Positions 1 through 7,732 of a DNA stretch of 64,000 bases are shown here, in pieces (position 1 is the stretch's first letter; each line of letters begins with the position of its first letter). The DNA lies in NCBI RefSeq assembly GCF_022836475.1, contig NZ_BQXH01000008.1, forward strand, positions 1,648 to 65,647. Direction: 5' to 3'. The notes beneath the pieces are model-generated. The model was not told where the DNA came from, did no database searches, and was given only the letters and a program-made list of their open reading frames with translations. This DNA comes from Ligilactobacillus pabuli (GTDB taxonomy: Bacteria > Bacillota > Bacilli > Lactobacillales > Lactobacillaceae). Both the position numbers and the translations under genes were made by a program.

Positions 1-210
1 TGTTTGCTTCAATTCTTTGCTGTAGTGAATATTCTTCTTGGCTTCTTCCAGGCCTTCAAGACCATCTCTTCGATAACGTATCATCCATCTTTTAATTGTA
101 GCTTGATCGATTCCGTGCTGTCTTGCATAAGTAGCTCTGGAAAGACCTGACTGCTGGTAATTCTCAAGTAGGTTAAGCTTCTCAAGAGCCGTGAACTTAG
201 ATTTGGACAT
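1..210 (-). CDS. IS3-family transposase OrfA, N-terminal part (cut by window start)
   Basis: The minus-strand reading frame starts at 210 (ATG), with GGAGGG nine bases upstream, and runs off the window edge, so only about 70 N-terminal residues are seen. The protein begins MSKSKFTALEKLNLLENYQQ and contains a helix-turn-helix with LSRATYARQHGIDQATIKRW at residues about 23-42, typical of the IS150/IS3 OrfA DNA-binding region. OrfA normally acts with OrfB through a programmed frameshift; that part is not visible. The element lies directly upstream of gdpP, where ssb/rpsR genes often sit, so it may have separated gdpP from its ancestral neighbours. Confidence 0.75.
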   Translation of the reverse strand, partial: MSKSKFTALEKLNLLENYQQSGLSRATYARQHGIDQATIKRWMIRYRRDGLEGLEEAKKNIHYSKELKQT

Positions 211-308
211 ATAAAAATCCCTCCATAATCATCAAATGAATTATTGTATTTCATTTGACAACCATAAAGGGATTATCGCAAAATGGAGGACTTTTTTTAA
301 TATTTACA
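1..308 (-). mobile_element. End of an IS3-family-like insertion sequence (cut by window start)
   Basis: The segment holds the start of a transposase OrfA on the minus strand and about 100 bases of upstream end sequence. Read on the minus strand, the element would begin near 308 with TGTAAATATT and run into a T/A-rich end, which fits the TG...CA termini of IS3-type elements. The other end and orfB lie outside the window, so the boundary at 308 and any target duplication are inferred. Confidence 0.6.
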
Positions 309-425
309 GAAAATGAAGAAAAAGTACCATCAAAATACTTTGACATCTAATACAAAAGTCATTGGCGGCTCGTTTTAGCTGACCCGATTTCGCAAGGGGT
401 CGACTAGTTAATTAAGTATGAGATA

Positions 426-434
426 TGGTAGAAT
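426..434 (+). promoter_or_regulatory. Candidate extended -10 promoter for gdpP
   Basis: TGGTAGAAT is an extended -10 (TGnTAnnnT) about 120 bases before the gdpP start. No convincing -35 is seen, which is acceptable for extended -10 promoters. The region 309-425 between this and the insertion sequence holds nothing else that I can name. Confidence 0.4.
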
Positions 435-555
435 ATAAAGGACGTAGAAAGAACGAAAGTACATGGGGGACAACTATTTTCTAGCTTAATTTAGGCTAGT
501 TAATAGTGATTTGAAGACAAATCTGCAAACTAAAGTTGTAAAGAAGAGGAAGTTT

Positions 556-2589
556 ATGAAAAAAAAGTTTATCGCAAGATTCGGTGTAATGCCGGAAATC
601 TTTAAAAATGAACACTCCCGGTTGGTGGCTCTGTTATTGATCGCAATGGCAGTTGTTAGTGATGCCTTAGCTTTTACTTTTAACTGGATCTTCGGTATTG
701 TTTTCTTGCTGATCTTAGTGTTAGTGATCATCGGAGCTTTTATTAGTTTAGCGGAAATTAAGGCGCAAACGAGCGACTATATTTCTGATCTGACCTACCG
801 TATTCAGCGAGAAGAACAGGATGCCTTGATCCGGATGCCAATTGGGATCTTGTTGTTCAATAATGAGAAAGAAATTGCTTGGGTCAATCCTTACTTACAA
901 AGTTATTTTGGTAAGGCTGATATTTTAGGACGCCCATTGGCTGAAGTTGACCCAGAGCTAACTCAACTGATTCAAGATAATTTGGAGAATAAGAAGAGTG
1001 TTGAAGTGCAATGGCACGAAAAATACTTCAATCTGTTGATCCAAAAGGAAATGAAGGCTGTTTACTTACTCGATATTACCCGTTACGCTGAGATCCAAAA
1101 GCAATTTGAAGATTCCCAGCTGGTTTTGGGACAGGTCTTTTTGGACAACTACGATGAGGTGACCAAGTCGTTAAACGATACGGAAATCTCTAATTTGGAT
1201 AATTTTGTGGCCAATACTCTTTCAAACTGGGCCCAAAAATTTGGGATGTTTTTAAAGAAAGTCGATGAAGATCGCTACTTCATCCTGGCTTATACCGGGA
1301 GCCTAGCCGAAATCGAAAAAGAGAAGTTTAAGATCTTAGACGTGATCCGCGAAAAGACATCAAAGGGGAATTCACCACTGACTTTAAGTGTGGGGATCGC
1401 CTATGGTGACAGTGATTTGGCAGAACTTTCTGACCAGTCGCAAAATAACTTGGACCTAGCGTTAGGCCGAGGCGGCGACCAGGTCGTGGTCCGGCAAATC
1501 GACGGTCAGGCTCGTTTTTATGGCGGGACGACTGACCCGATGGCTAAACGTACCAGAGTTCGGGCTCGGATGATCTCGCAGGCTTTGCGCGATTTAATGG
1601 GACAATCCAAGCAGGTCTTTGTGATGGGGCACCAACGTCCAGATATGGATTCAATCGGAGCTTGTCTGGGGATCAGGCGAATTGCAGCCATGAATAAAAA
1701 GCAGTGCTGGATCGTGATCGATCAAGAAAATCTGCACTCTGACGTGGCTCGTTTGATGGAAGAATTGAAAAAAGACGACACCATTAGTGCAACGATCATT
1801 AGCTCAGAAGAGGCTGTGGCTAAGGCGACTCAAGAAGACCTCTTGATCATGGCAGACCATTCCAAACGGTCAATGGCAGCTAGTCCAGACTTATATGATC
1901 AGTTAGAGAATCGTTTGATGGTGATCGATCATCACCGGCGCGGAGAAGAATTCCCAGAAAATCCGATGTTGGTGTACATTGAACCTTATGCCAGTTCAAC
2001 TTGTGAGCTGATCACCGAAATGTTTGAATACCAATCACGTGAAAGTGAACCGATCAACCGTGTGGAAGCTACAGCGATGTTGACAGGGATCGTGGTCGAT
2101 ACTCAATCATTCTCACAACACACAGGGACGCGGACATTTGATGCCGCTAGTTATTTGCGGGCCTTAGGTGCTGATCAATCCCTTTCCAGCTACTTTATGA
2201 AAGAAAATGTTGCTAGTTATATGAACCGGAGTCATTTGATCGACCGGGTCGAATTTATGGACGATGGCAATGCCATTTGTGCCGGAGAAAACGACCGGGA
2301 TTATGATCCAGTCACGGCGGCTCAAGCAGCAGATTCGCTCTTGGATGTAAGCGGTGTTGAGGCCTCGTATGCAATCACACGGCGGTCTGAAGGAGTAGTT
2401 GGGATTTCTGCCCGGAGCAGCGGCAAACGTAACGTCCAGCTGATTATGGAACAGATGGGCGGAGGCGGTCATTTGGCAGTGGCAGCGACCCAGATCAAGG
2501 ATACGACCGTTTCTGAAGTACGCAAACAGCTGCTGGAGCTCTTACAAGCTAAGACTGCAGAACGAGCAGAAGAAGAAAAAACAGAGTAA
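556..2589 (+). CDS. gdpP: Cyclic-di-AMP phosphodiesterase GdpP (DHH family)
   Basis: This membrane-bound enzyme hydrolyses c-di-AMP to pApA, setting the level of this essential messenger for wall and potassium homeostasis. The 677-residue product has two membrane helices near residues 20-70, a degenerate PAS region, a degenerate GGDEF domain, then DHH and DHHA1 domains. Visible motifs are GHQRPDMDSIG near 358, VIDHHRR near 456 and GGGGH near 635. I chose ATG 556, preceded by AGAGGAAG; a longer frame from TTG 511 has no ribosome-binding site. The order gdpP-rplI-dnaB is standard in Firmicutes, which supports the assignment strongly. Confidence 0.95.
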   Translation: MKKKFIARFGVMPEIFKNEHSRLVALLLIAMAVVSDALAFTFNWIFGIVFLLILVLVIIGAFISLAEIKAQTSDYISDLTYRIQREEQDALIRMPIGILLFNNEKEIAWVNPYLQSYFGKADILGRPLAEVDPELTQLIQDNLENKKSVEVQWHEKYFNLLIQKEMKAVYLLDITRYAEIQKQFEDSQLVLGQVFLDNYDEVTKSLNDTEISNLDNFVANTLSNWAQKFGMFLKKVDEDRYFILAYTGSLAEIEKEKFKILDVIREKTSKGNSPLTLSVGIAYGDSDLAELSDQSQNNLDLALGRGGDQVVVRQIDGQARFYGGTTDPMAKRTRVRARMISQALRDLMGQSKQVFVMGHQRPDMDSIGACLGIRRIAAMNKKQCWIVIDQENLHSDVARLMEELKKDDTISATIISSEEAVAKATQEDLLIMADHSKRSMAASPDLYDQLENRLMVIDHHRRGEEFPENPMLVYIEPYASSTCELITEMFEYQSRESEPINRVEATAMLTGIVVDTQSFSQHTGTRTFDAASYLRALGADQSLSSYFMKENVASYMNRSHLIDRVEFMDDGNAICAGENDRDYDPVTAAQAADSLLDVSGVEASYAITRRSEGVVGISARSSGKRNVQLIMEQMGGGGHLAVAATQIKDTTVSEVRKQLLELLQAKTAERAEEEKTE

Positions 2590-2591
2590 AA

Positions 2592-2720
2592 TAACAAGTT
2601 AAGCTAGCTGCTTTCTCAAGACTAAATCTTGTGGTAAAGTGGTGGGTGAAGTGTCAGCAAAAAACGGCTGCAAACTTAACTTGTGGGGTGCTGGTAGAAT
2701 TTAGCACCGCTAAAAACACT
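2592..2720 (+). other. Structured intergenic segment upstream of rplI
   Basis: The 214-base gap between gdpP and rplI is rich in inverted repeats: ACAAGTTAAG near 2594 pairs perfectly with CTTAACTTGT near 2675, enclosing CAAGActaaaTCTTG, and is followed by GGTGCT/AGCACC. There is no open frame with a ribosome-binding site. It could be a folded 5' leader or a diverged repeat copy; the function is unknown. Confidence 0.4.
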
Positions 2721-2721
2721 A

Positions 2722-2780
2722 AAGCGAAGTGAGACGTTTAATAGCTGGACGAAAGCTCTTATCTCACGCAGCTTAACTAA
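2722..2780 (+). repeat. Dispersed palindromic repeat, short form (copy A)
   Basis: This 59-base copy has outer arms AAGCGAAGTGAGAC and TCTCACGCAGCTTAACTAA, so GTGAGA pairs with TCTCAC. It lacks the central AATGC/GCATT hairpin seen in long copies. It ends about 20 bases before the rplI start, so it would lie in that gene's leader. Confidence 0.65.
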
Positions 2781-2803
2781 CAATTTTCAGGAGGTAGAAA
2801 TCG

Positions 2804-3253
2804 ATGAAGGTTATTTTTACACAAGATGTTCGTAATAAAGGAAAACGTGGGGAAGTTAAAGAAATTCCTGATGGTTACGCCAACTTTTTAATTAAGAATA
2901 ATAAGGCTAAGCAGGCCAATGCTGCGGCCATGAGCAAGCTTAAGGGTCAGCAACAGGCTGAAGCTAAAAAAGAAGCTGAAGAAGTCGCTGAAGCCAAGGT
3001 CCTCAAAGAAAAATTAGAGTCTGGCAAATATGTGGTAGAATTAAAAGCCAAGGCGGGCCAAGATGGCCGTTTATTTGGTTCGATCACATCTAAACAAATT
3101 GCCCAGGGCTTAGAAAAACAGTATGAGATCAAGATCGACAAGCGTAAAATGGAACTTAAAGAACCAATTCGCTCGATGGGCTATGTCAATGTGCCAGTTA
3201 AGCTGCACAATGATGTTTCGTCTAAGATCCGGGTGCATATTTCTGAAAAATAA
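2804..3253 (+). CDS. rplI: 50S ribosomal protein L9
   Basis: L9 binds domain V of 23S rRNA and bridges from the L1 stalk region. The 149-residue product begins MKVIFTQDVRNKGKRGEVKE, the canonical N-terminal rRNA-binding domain, followed by a lysine/alanine-rich connecting helix around residues 40-75 and a C-terminal domain. Length matches the family. The start ATG is preceded by AGGAGG at eight bases. It sits between gdpP and dnaB as in other Firmicutes, with a terminator after it. Confidence 0.97.
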   Translation: MKVIFTQDVRNKGKRGEVKEIPDGYANFLIKNNKAKQANAAAMSKLKGQQQAEAKKEAEEVAEAKVLKEKLESGKYVVELKAKAGQDGRLFGSITSKQIAQGLEKQYEIKIDKRKMELKEPIRSMGYVNVPVKLHNDVSSKIRVHISEK

Positions 3254-3290
3254 AGACCAAGCTATAACTAGCTGGGAAGTTTGACGAGGA

Positions 3291-3328
3291 GGACTTAAGA
3301 GCGCAGTAATTTCTTAGGTCCTTTCTTT
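3291..3328 (+). terminator. Rho-independent terminator after rplI
   Basis: GGACTTAAGA pairs with TCTTAGGTCC (one G-U pair) followed by TTTCTTTT. It probably closes the gdpP-rplI unit, so dnaB may have its own promoter in 3330-3380. Confidence 0.75.
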
Positions 3329-3382
3329 TCGTTTGAAAAAGTAAAGTGTTAGTAACAAGGAGCAGTAGAAAGGATCACAGTC

Positions 3383-4762
3383 ATGGAAAATGACGCTTTG
3401 ATGGATAATTTACCACCACAAAATATTGAGGCTGAACAAGCAGTGTTAGGGTCAGTTTTTTTAAGTGCGGATGCACTGGCTGATGCCATGGAATATGTTG
3501 AGCCGGATGATTTTTACCGACGGGCTCATCAGATCATGTTTCAAGCAATGATCGAACTTAATGATGCCAGTGAAGGAATCGATGTGGTGACGGTCAAAAA
3601 CCGGCTAGAACAGGATAACCAGCTGGATGATGTTGGCGGCGTGGCTTATATTGCCGAACTTGCCTCGTCAGTGCCGACCGCAGCGAATGCCTCGTATTAT
3701 GCACGCATCGTGGAAGAAAAGGCGATGTTACGGCGGTTGATTGCGGCAGCCACCAATATTATGACGGCGGCACAAAATCAGGAAGATGAAGTGCCAACGT
3801 TGTTGGATGATGCTGAACGGCAAATCATGGGTGTGTCCGAACGCCGGAATCGCAGCGGTTTTAAGCCGATCGACCAGGTGCTAAAAAATGCCTTAGAAGA
3901 AGTCGACAAACTCTCGCAAGAACATGAAGATATTACTGGTCTGCCAACTGGTTACCGTGATTTTGACCTGATGACTGCGGGATTACAGCCAGATAACTTG
4001 ATTATTTTAGCGGCTCGGCCTGCCGTGGGGAAGACCGCTTTTGCGTTAAACATTGCGCAAAATGTTGGGACGGCGACAGACTCAAATGTGGCGATCTTTT
4101 CGTTGGAAATGAGTGCAGAATCGTTAGTTAACCGGATGTTGTGTGCGGAAGGCTCGATCAACGCCAATAACTTGCGGAACGGACAGTTAACGGATGAAGA
4201 ATGGCAGAATCTGATCGTTGCGATGGGAGCTTTATCCAAGACTAATATCTATATTGATGACACACCGGGGATCAAAATGAGCGAGATCCGGGCGAAGTGT
4301 CGACGGTTAGCCAAGGAAAAAGACGGCTTGGATTTGATCGTGGTCGATTACTTGCAGCTGATTGAAGGCTCGAATAAAGAAAGTCGGCAACAAGAAGTGT
4401 CTGAAATTTCCCGGCAATTGAAGAAATTAGCCAAGGAATTATCAGTGCCGATCATTGCCTTGTCGCAGTTATCACGTGGCGTGGAACAGCGGCAAGATAA
4501 ACGACCAGTGTTGTCTGATATTCGTGAATCAGGCTCAATTGAACAGGATGCTGATATCGTAATGTTCCTATACCGGGATGATTACTATGAACGGGAAGGC
4601 GACGATGATGACGATGGCGGCCAAGATGAAGAGAATCAAGATGTTGGGGAAGTTGAACTGATTATTGAAAAAAACCGTGCTGGTGCGCGTGGAACGGTTA
4701 AGTTAGTCTTTATCAAGTCCTACAACAAGTTTTCCAATATCGCTTATCAAGAAGAACAATAA
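3383..4762 (+). CDS. dnaB: Replicative DNA helicase DnaB
   Basis: The hexameric 5'-3' replicative helicase (named dnaC in Bacillus) unwinds DNA at the fork. The 459-residue product has the N-terminal primase-interaction domain (PPQNIEAEQAVLGS near residues 10-23), a linker, and a RecA-like C-terminal domain. Walker A is ARPAVGKT near 213, and Walker B is IVVDYLQL. The tail has an acidic stretch (DDDDDGG near 415) before the terminal domain. No intein is present. The ATG is preceded by AAAGGAT. A stop is followed within three bases by an intergenic palindromic repeat. Confidence 0.96.
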   Translation: MENDALMDNLPPQNIEAEQAVLGSVFLSADALADAMEYVEPDDFYRRAHQIMFQAMIELNDASEGIDVVTVKNRLEQDNQLDDVGGVAYIAELASSVPTAANASYYARIVEEKAMLRRLIAAATNIMTAAQNQEDEVPTLLDDAERQIMGVSERRNRSGFKPIDQVLKNALEEVDKLSQEHEDITGLPTGYRDFDLMTAGLQPDNLIILAARPAVGKTAFALNIAQNVGTATDSNVAIFSLEMSAESLVNRMLCAEGSINANNLRNGQLTDEEWQNLIVAMGALSKTNIYIDDTPGIKMSEIRAKCRRLAKEKDGLDLIVVDYLQLIEGSNKESRQQEVSEISRQLKKLAKELSVPIIALSQLSRGVEQRQDKRPVLSDIRESGSIEQDADIVMFLYRDDYYEREGDDDDDGGQDEENQDVGEVELIIEKNRAGARGTVKLVFIKSYNKFSNIAYQEEQ

Positions 4763-4764
4763 TA

Positions 4765-4884
4765 ACAGAGCGGAGTGAAACGGTTAAGAGACGAGCATTA
4801 TCGTGACCTGGCCTTTAATGCGTTTTAGGCATTGAAGGTTGGGTTGGGATAAGCGGAATCTCTTGTTTCACGCAGCTCGACTAA
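4765..4884 (+). repeat. Dispersed palindromic repeat, long form (copy B)
   Basis: About 120 bases from ACAGAGCGGAGTGAAACG to GTTTCACGCAGCTCGACTAA. Nested pairings: outer GTGAAAC/GTTTCAC, middle AAGAGA/TCTCTT and ATTATC/GATAAG, inner CCTTTAATGC/GCATTGAAGG. It starts three bases after the dnaB stop and no coding frame is credible across it. Confidence 0.85.
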
Positions 4885-4889
4885 AAATC

Positions 4890-5007
4890 ACAGAGTGGAG
4901 TGAAACGGGAGAAAGCGAGCACTATCGGAACCTGGGAGTTAATGCGATTTTGGCATTGACCCCAGGTTGGGATAGGCGGAACTTTCTGTTTCACGCAGCT
5001 CGACTAA
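4890..5007 (+). repeat. Dispersed palindromic repeat, long form (copy C)
   Basis: This is a tandem neighbour of copy B, with the same layout but different paired bases: middle arms AGAAAG/CTTTCT and CTATC/GATAG, inner arms GTTAATGC/GCATTGAC within CCTGGG/CCCAGG. Arms differ from copy B yet stay complementary, as expected for a conserved fold. Confidence 0.85.
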
Positions 5008-5042
5008 GAAGAGGTCTCTCAAACTGAGGGCCTCTTTTTTTA
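5008..5042 (+). terminator. Rho-independent terminator
   Basis: GAGGTCTCTC and GAGGGCCTC form an imperfect stem followed by a run of seven or eight T. It ends the dnaB transcript after the repeat pair. Confidence 0.65.
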
Positions 5043-5095
5043 ATTCAGAATTGTGAGGGCTTGATTGATATTAAGGAGGAGTAAGTTCTTAGATT

Positions 5096-5311
5096 CTGTA
5101 GACACAGGTTTGGGAAAGTAACGTGTACAGGAAGTTCTGTAGACACAGGTTTGGAAAAGTAATGCGTACAGCGAGATCTGTAGACACAGGTTTGGAAAAG
5201 TAATGCGTACAGCGAGATCTGTAGACATAGGTTTGAGGAAGTAATGCGTACAGCGAGATCTGTACACATAAGTCTGAGAAAGTAACGTGTACAGGAAGTT
5301 CTGTACATAGT
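5096..5311 (+). repeat. Tandem array of five 41-bp direct repeats plus a partial sixth
   Basis: CTGTA recurs at 5096, 5137, 5178, 5219, 5260 and 5301, an exact 41-base period. Each unit reads approximately CTGTAGACACAGGTTTG, then a GGAAAGTAA block, then GTACAG; the fifth unit carries a perfect CTGTACAC/GTGTACAG inverted repeat. Units two, three and four are nearly identical. The period is not a multiple of three and there are no unique spacers, so it is neither a protein repeat nor a CRISPR array. It may be an iteron-like protein-binding array; the role is unknown. Confidence 0.85.
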
Positions 5312-5500
5312 CTATCGAAGGGGCTGATAGTTATAATTGCTTTTAAAACACGAATAAGCAGTGGTAAAGCAGAATACGCGAGAATGTCTTTTGTTTCACA
5401 AAATCAGGACAATTTCACAAGAAAAGGATTACATTTGAACTAGTTTGCAAAAATTAGGAACTATCACTAGAAAAAAGTTTAAAAACATTCGTCTTTATTC

Positions 5501-5530
5501 TTGCAACAAGACTTACTTTTTGTTTATAAT
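5501..5530 (+). promoter_or_regulatory. Promoter of the phn-type transporter operon
   Basis: TTGCAA and TATAAT are separated by 18 bases, about 55 bases before phnD. The short leader holds GAGCtaggaGGCTC, a small hairpin. No operator is recognised. Confidence 0.6.
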
Positions 5531-5587
5531 ATGTCTTGGAGCTAGGAGGCTCTGGTACCATACCATATAAAACGGAGGGATTTAGTA

Positions 5588-6523
5588 ATGAAGTTTTCTA
5601 AAAAAGCTGCGATCGTTGCTTCCAGTCTACTGTGCGCCATTAGTTTAGCTGCATGTGGAAATTCTAAGAGTTCTAAAGAATCAGATACATATACACCCAA
5701 GGAATTAACTGTCCAGTTTGTACCTTCATCAAACGCAACAACAATTGAAGCCAAGGCTAAACCATTGGAAGGTTTGCTGAAAAAGGAATTGGGTATTCCG
5801 GTTAAAGTTAGTGTTTCAACTGACTACAATACAATCGTTGAAGCGATGGGCTCTAAGAAAGTTGATGTTGGTTTCTTACCACCAGATGCTTACGTTTTAG
5901 CTCACAAACAAAACAATGCGAAGGTTATCTTACAAGCTCAACGTAACAACATGCTGGGTGACGATGATCATTATGGTAACAAGAAGGTTGACTTCTACCG
6001 TTCTCAAATCATTGTACGTAAAGATAGTGGTATCAAGAGCTTGAAAGATTTAAAGGGTAAGAAGATCGCTGTTCAAGATACAACTTCAACAGCCGGCTGG
6101 ATCTACCCAGTAGTTGAAATGTACAAGAAGGGCGTTAATATTAACAAAGACGGTATTAAGACTGTCCAAGTTAAGGGTCATGACCAAGGTGTCTTGTCTG
6201 TTTACAACAAGAACACAGATGCTGCTTTCACTTTCCAAGGTGCCCGTAATTTAGTTAAAGGTGATGCACCTGATGTTAATGATAAAGTGATTTCAATTTA
6301 CAAGACGAAAAAGATTCCAAATGACACGATCACAGTTCGTGGCGACATGAGTCCTAAGTGGCAAAAGAAGATTGCGACAGCGTTCAAGAAGATCGCTAAG
6401 ACTAAGAAGGGTCACGACATTGTTTCGAAAGTCTACTCACATGAAGGCTACACAGATTCAAAAGACAGCAACTTTGATGTCATTCGTGAATACGACAAGA
6501 CAGCAGAAAAACTGGATAAATAA
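5588..6523 (+). CDS. phnD: Phosphonate-type ABC transporter, substrate-binding lipoprotein
   Basis: This extracellular, lipid-anchored receptor delivers a phosphonate, phosphite or phosphate-ester ligand to the PhnCE importer. The 311-residue product has a signal peptide and lipobox (SLAAC, cysteine near residue 23) and the PhnD/SsuA fold, with VQFVPSSNATTIEAKAKPLE near the mature start and VGFLPPDAYVLAH around residues 96-108. The ATG follows GGAGGG. It is separated from phnC by 420 bases carrying two full repeat copies, which is unusual for an operon. Ligand identity cannot be read from sequence. Confidence 0.88.
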   Translation: MKFSKKAAIVASSLLCAISLAACGNSKSSKESDTYTPKELTVQFVPSSNATTIEAKAKPLEGLLKKELGIPVKVSVSTDYNTIVEAMGSKKVDVGFLPPDAYVLAHKQNNAKVILQAQRNNMLGDDDHYGNKKVDFYRSQIIVRKDSGIKSLKDLKGKKIAVQDTTSTAGWIYPVVEMYKKGVNINKDGIKTVQVKGHDQGVLSVYNKNTDAAFTFQGARNLVKGDAPDVNDKVISIYKTKKIPNDTITVRGDMSPKWQKKIATAFKKIAKTKKGHDIVSKVYSHEGYTDSKDSNFDVIREYDKTAEKLDK

Positions 6524-6524
6524 C

Positions 6525-6643
6525 ACAGAGCGGAGCAAAGCGTTTAGCTCCCGAGCATATCGGAGCCTGGCCTTTAATGCGGTTTAGGCATTGAAGGTTG
6601 GGTTTGGATAGGCGCAAGGAGCTGCTTTGCGGAGCTCGACTAA
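6525..6643 (+). repeat. Dispersed palindromic repeat, long form (copy D)
   Basis: It starts one base after the phnD stop. Outer arms are GCAAAGCG and GCTTTGCG, and middle arms AGCTCC/GGAGCT, instead of GTGAAAC/GTTTCAC and AAGAGA/TCTCTT of copy B. Both sides have changed together. The inner hairpin CCTTTAATGC/GCATTGAAGG is as in copy B. Confidence 0.85.
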
Positions 6644-6648
6644 TAATC

Positions 6649-6767
6649 ACAGAGCGGAGTGAAACGGTTAGAAAGTGAGCAGTATCGGAACGCAGGAGCT
6701 AATGCGGTTTCGGCATTAGTCCTGGGTTTGGATAGGCAGAGCTTTCTGTTTCATGGAGCTCGACTAA
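6649..6767 (+). repeat. Dispersed palindromic repeat, long form (copy E)
   Basis: A tandem neighbour of copy D, with outer arms GTGAAAC/GTTTCAT, middle arms AGAAAG/CTTTCT and inner arms CAGGAGCTAATGC/GCATTAGTCCTG. The inner CTAATGC/GCATTAG differs from other copies but remains complementary. Confidence 0.85.
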
Positions 6768-6772
6768 GAATC

Positions 6773-6836
6773 ACAGCGGTTTAGAAGACGAACAATACCG
6801 TCGTTAAAACCAGCTTACTGCTAGTTTTTCCAGTAC
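6773..6836 (+). repeat. Degenerate repeat copy (F)
   Basis: ACAGCGGTTTAGAAGACGAA resembles the left arm of the repeat family after deletions and is followed by AAAACCAGC/GCTAGTTTTT, a weak terminator-like hairpin. The right arm of the repeat is missing. Confidence 0.35.
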
Positions 6837-6869
6837 TTTTTTCTGAAGGTTTACAATAAAATTAAGGGG

Positions 6870-6896
6870 GCAGAAACAAGTAATTGTTGTTTCTGC
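6870..6896 (+). other. Stem-loop in the phnD-phnC gap
   Basis: GCAGAAACAA pairs with TTGTTTCTGC over a seven-base loop, about 50 bases before the phnC start. No T-run follows, so it is more likely an RNA-stability or processing hairpin than a terminator. Confidence 0.45.
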
Positions 6897-6946
6897 TCTT
6901 AGTTATATCTAGCCACAAAAGGTGTGGTGAGAAGGGTGGATTTAAA

Positions 6947-7732
6947 ATGAGCGACGAATCAGTTCTGATTGAGTTTGATAATGTACAAAAGGTGTATCCA
7001 AATGGGACCGTGGGGTTAAAGGATATTAATTTGAAAATTCATGAGGGGGAATTTGTAGCTGTGGTCGGTTTGTCTGGTGCAGGGAAGAGTACCTTGTTAC
7101 GGACAATTAACCGGATGCATGATATTACTGGGGGAGACTTGAAAATCGATGGTGCTTCAATTACCGGCTATAAAGGGAAAGAATTACGGAACTTGCGCCG
7201 GAGTGTTGGGATGATCTTCCAGGACTTTAACCTGGTCAATCGTTCTAGTGTTCGTAGAAACGTGTTGTCAGGGCGGGTTGGTTATTACTCAACCTGGAAG
7301 AGTTCACTAGGCTTATTTTCTGCTGAAGACAAGCAACGGGCAGTTGACGCACTGAAACGGGTCAACATGTTAGAAAAACTGTATACTCGTGTCGACGAGC
7401 TGTCTGGTGGACAACAACAACGGGTCGCAATTGCTCGGGCACTAATGCAAGAACCCAAGATCATGTTAGCGGATGAACCGATTGCTTCGCTTGATCCATT
7501 GACCACTACCGCTGTGATGGATGATTTGTTAGGTTTGAATCAGGAACTGGGCATCACCGTGTTGGCTAACTTGCATTCAGTTTCATTAGCAATGAAATAT
7601 GCGGACCGAATCATTGGTTTACGCGGTGGTCAGCTGGTCTATGACAAGCCGATTGCTGAAGTTTCAGCCGATGACTTTGACGGAATTTACAGTGAACAAG
7701 CTGAGATTAAGGGGGGCGCTGTTAATGGATAA
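6947..7732 (+). CDS. phnC: Phosphonate-type ABC transporter, ATP-binding protein
   Basis: This cytoplasmic ATPase energises uptake through the paired PhnE permeases. The 261-residue product has Walker [10 protein letters not shown] near residue 42, the signature [15 protein letters not shown] near 150, Walker B IMLADEP, and an H-loop in ANLHSV. Length fits PhnC. I chose ATG 6947, preceded by GAAGGGTGGA; an upstream in-frame extension to 6884 would run through the intergenic hairpin. It overlaps the first phnE by eight bases. Confidence 0.92.
   Translation: MSDESVLIEFDNVQKVYPNGTVGLKDINLKIHEGEFVAVVGLSGAGKSTLLRTINRMHDITGGDLKIDGASITGYKGKELRNLRRSVGMIFQDFNLVNRSSVRRNVLSGRVGYYSTWKSSLGLFSAEDKQRAVDALKRVNMLEKLYTRVDELSGGQQQRVAIARALMQEPKIMLADEPIASLDPLTTTAVMDDLLGLNQELGITVLANLHSVSLAMKYADRIIGLRGGQLVYDKPIAEVSADDFDGIYSEQAEIKGGAVNG

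Noticed and set aside
4839-5027. 62-codon plus-strand frame across repeats B and C
   Set aside because: It covers the palindromic repeat pair and exists only because of repeat composition; the same repeat elsewhere does not keep the frame.
5040-5308. Overlapping minus-strand reading frames of 75 and 87 codons with repeated CTRYF-like segments
   Set aside because: They are translations of the 41-bp tandem array, whose period is not a multiple of three; no ribosome-binding site and no conserved protein features.
5096-5311. Possible CRISPR array
   Set aside because: Units are directly joined and nearly identical along their whole length; there are no unique spacers and no cas genes.
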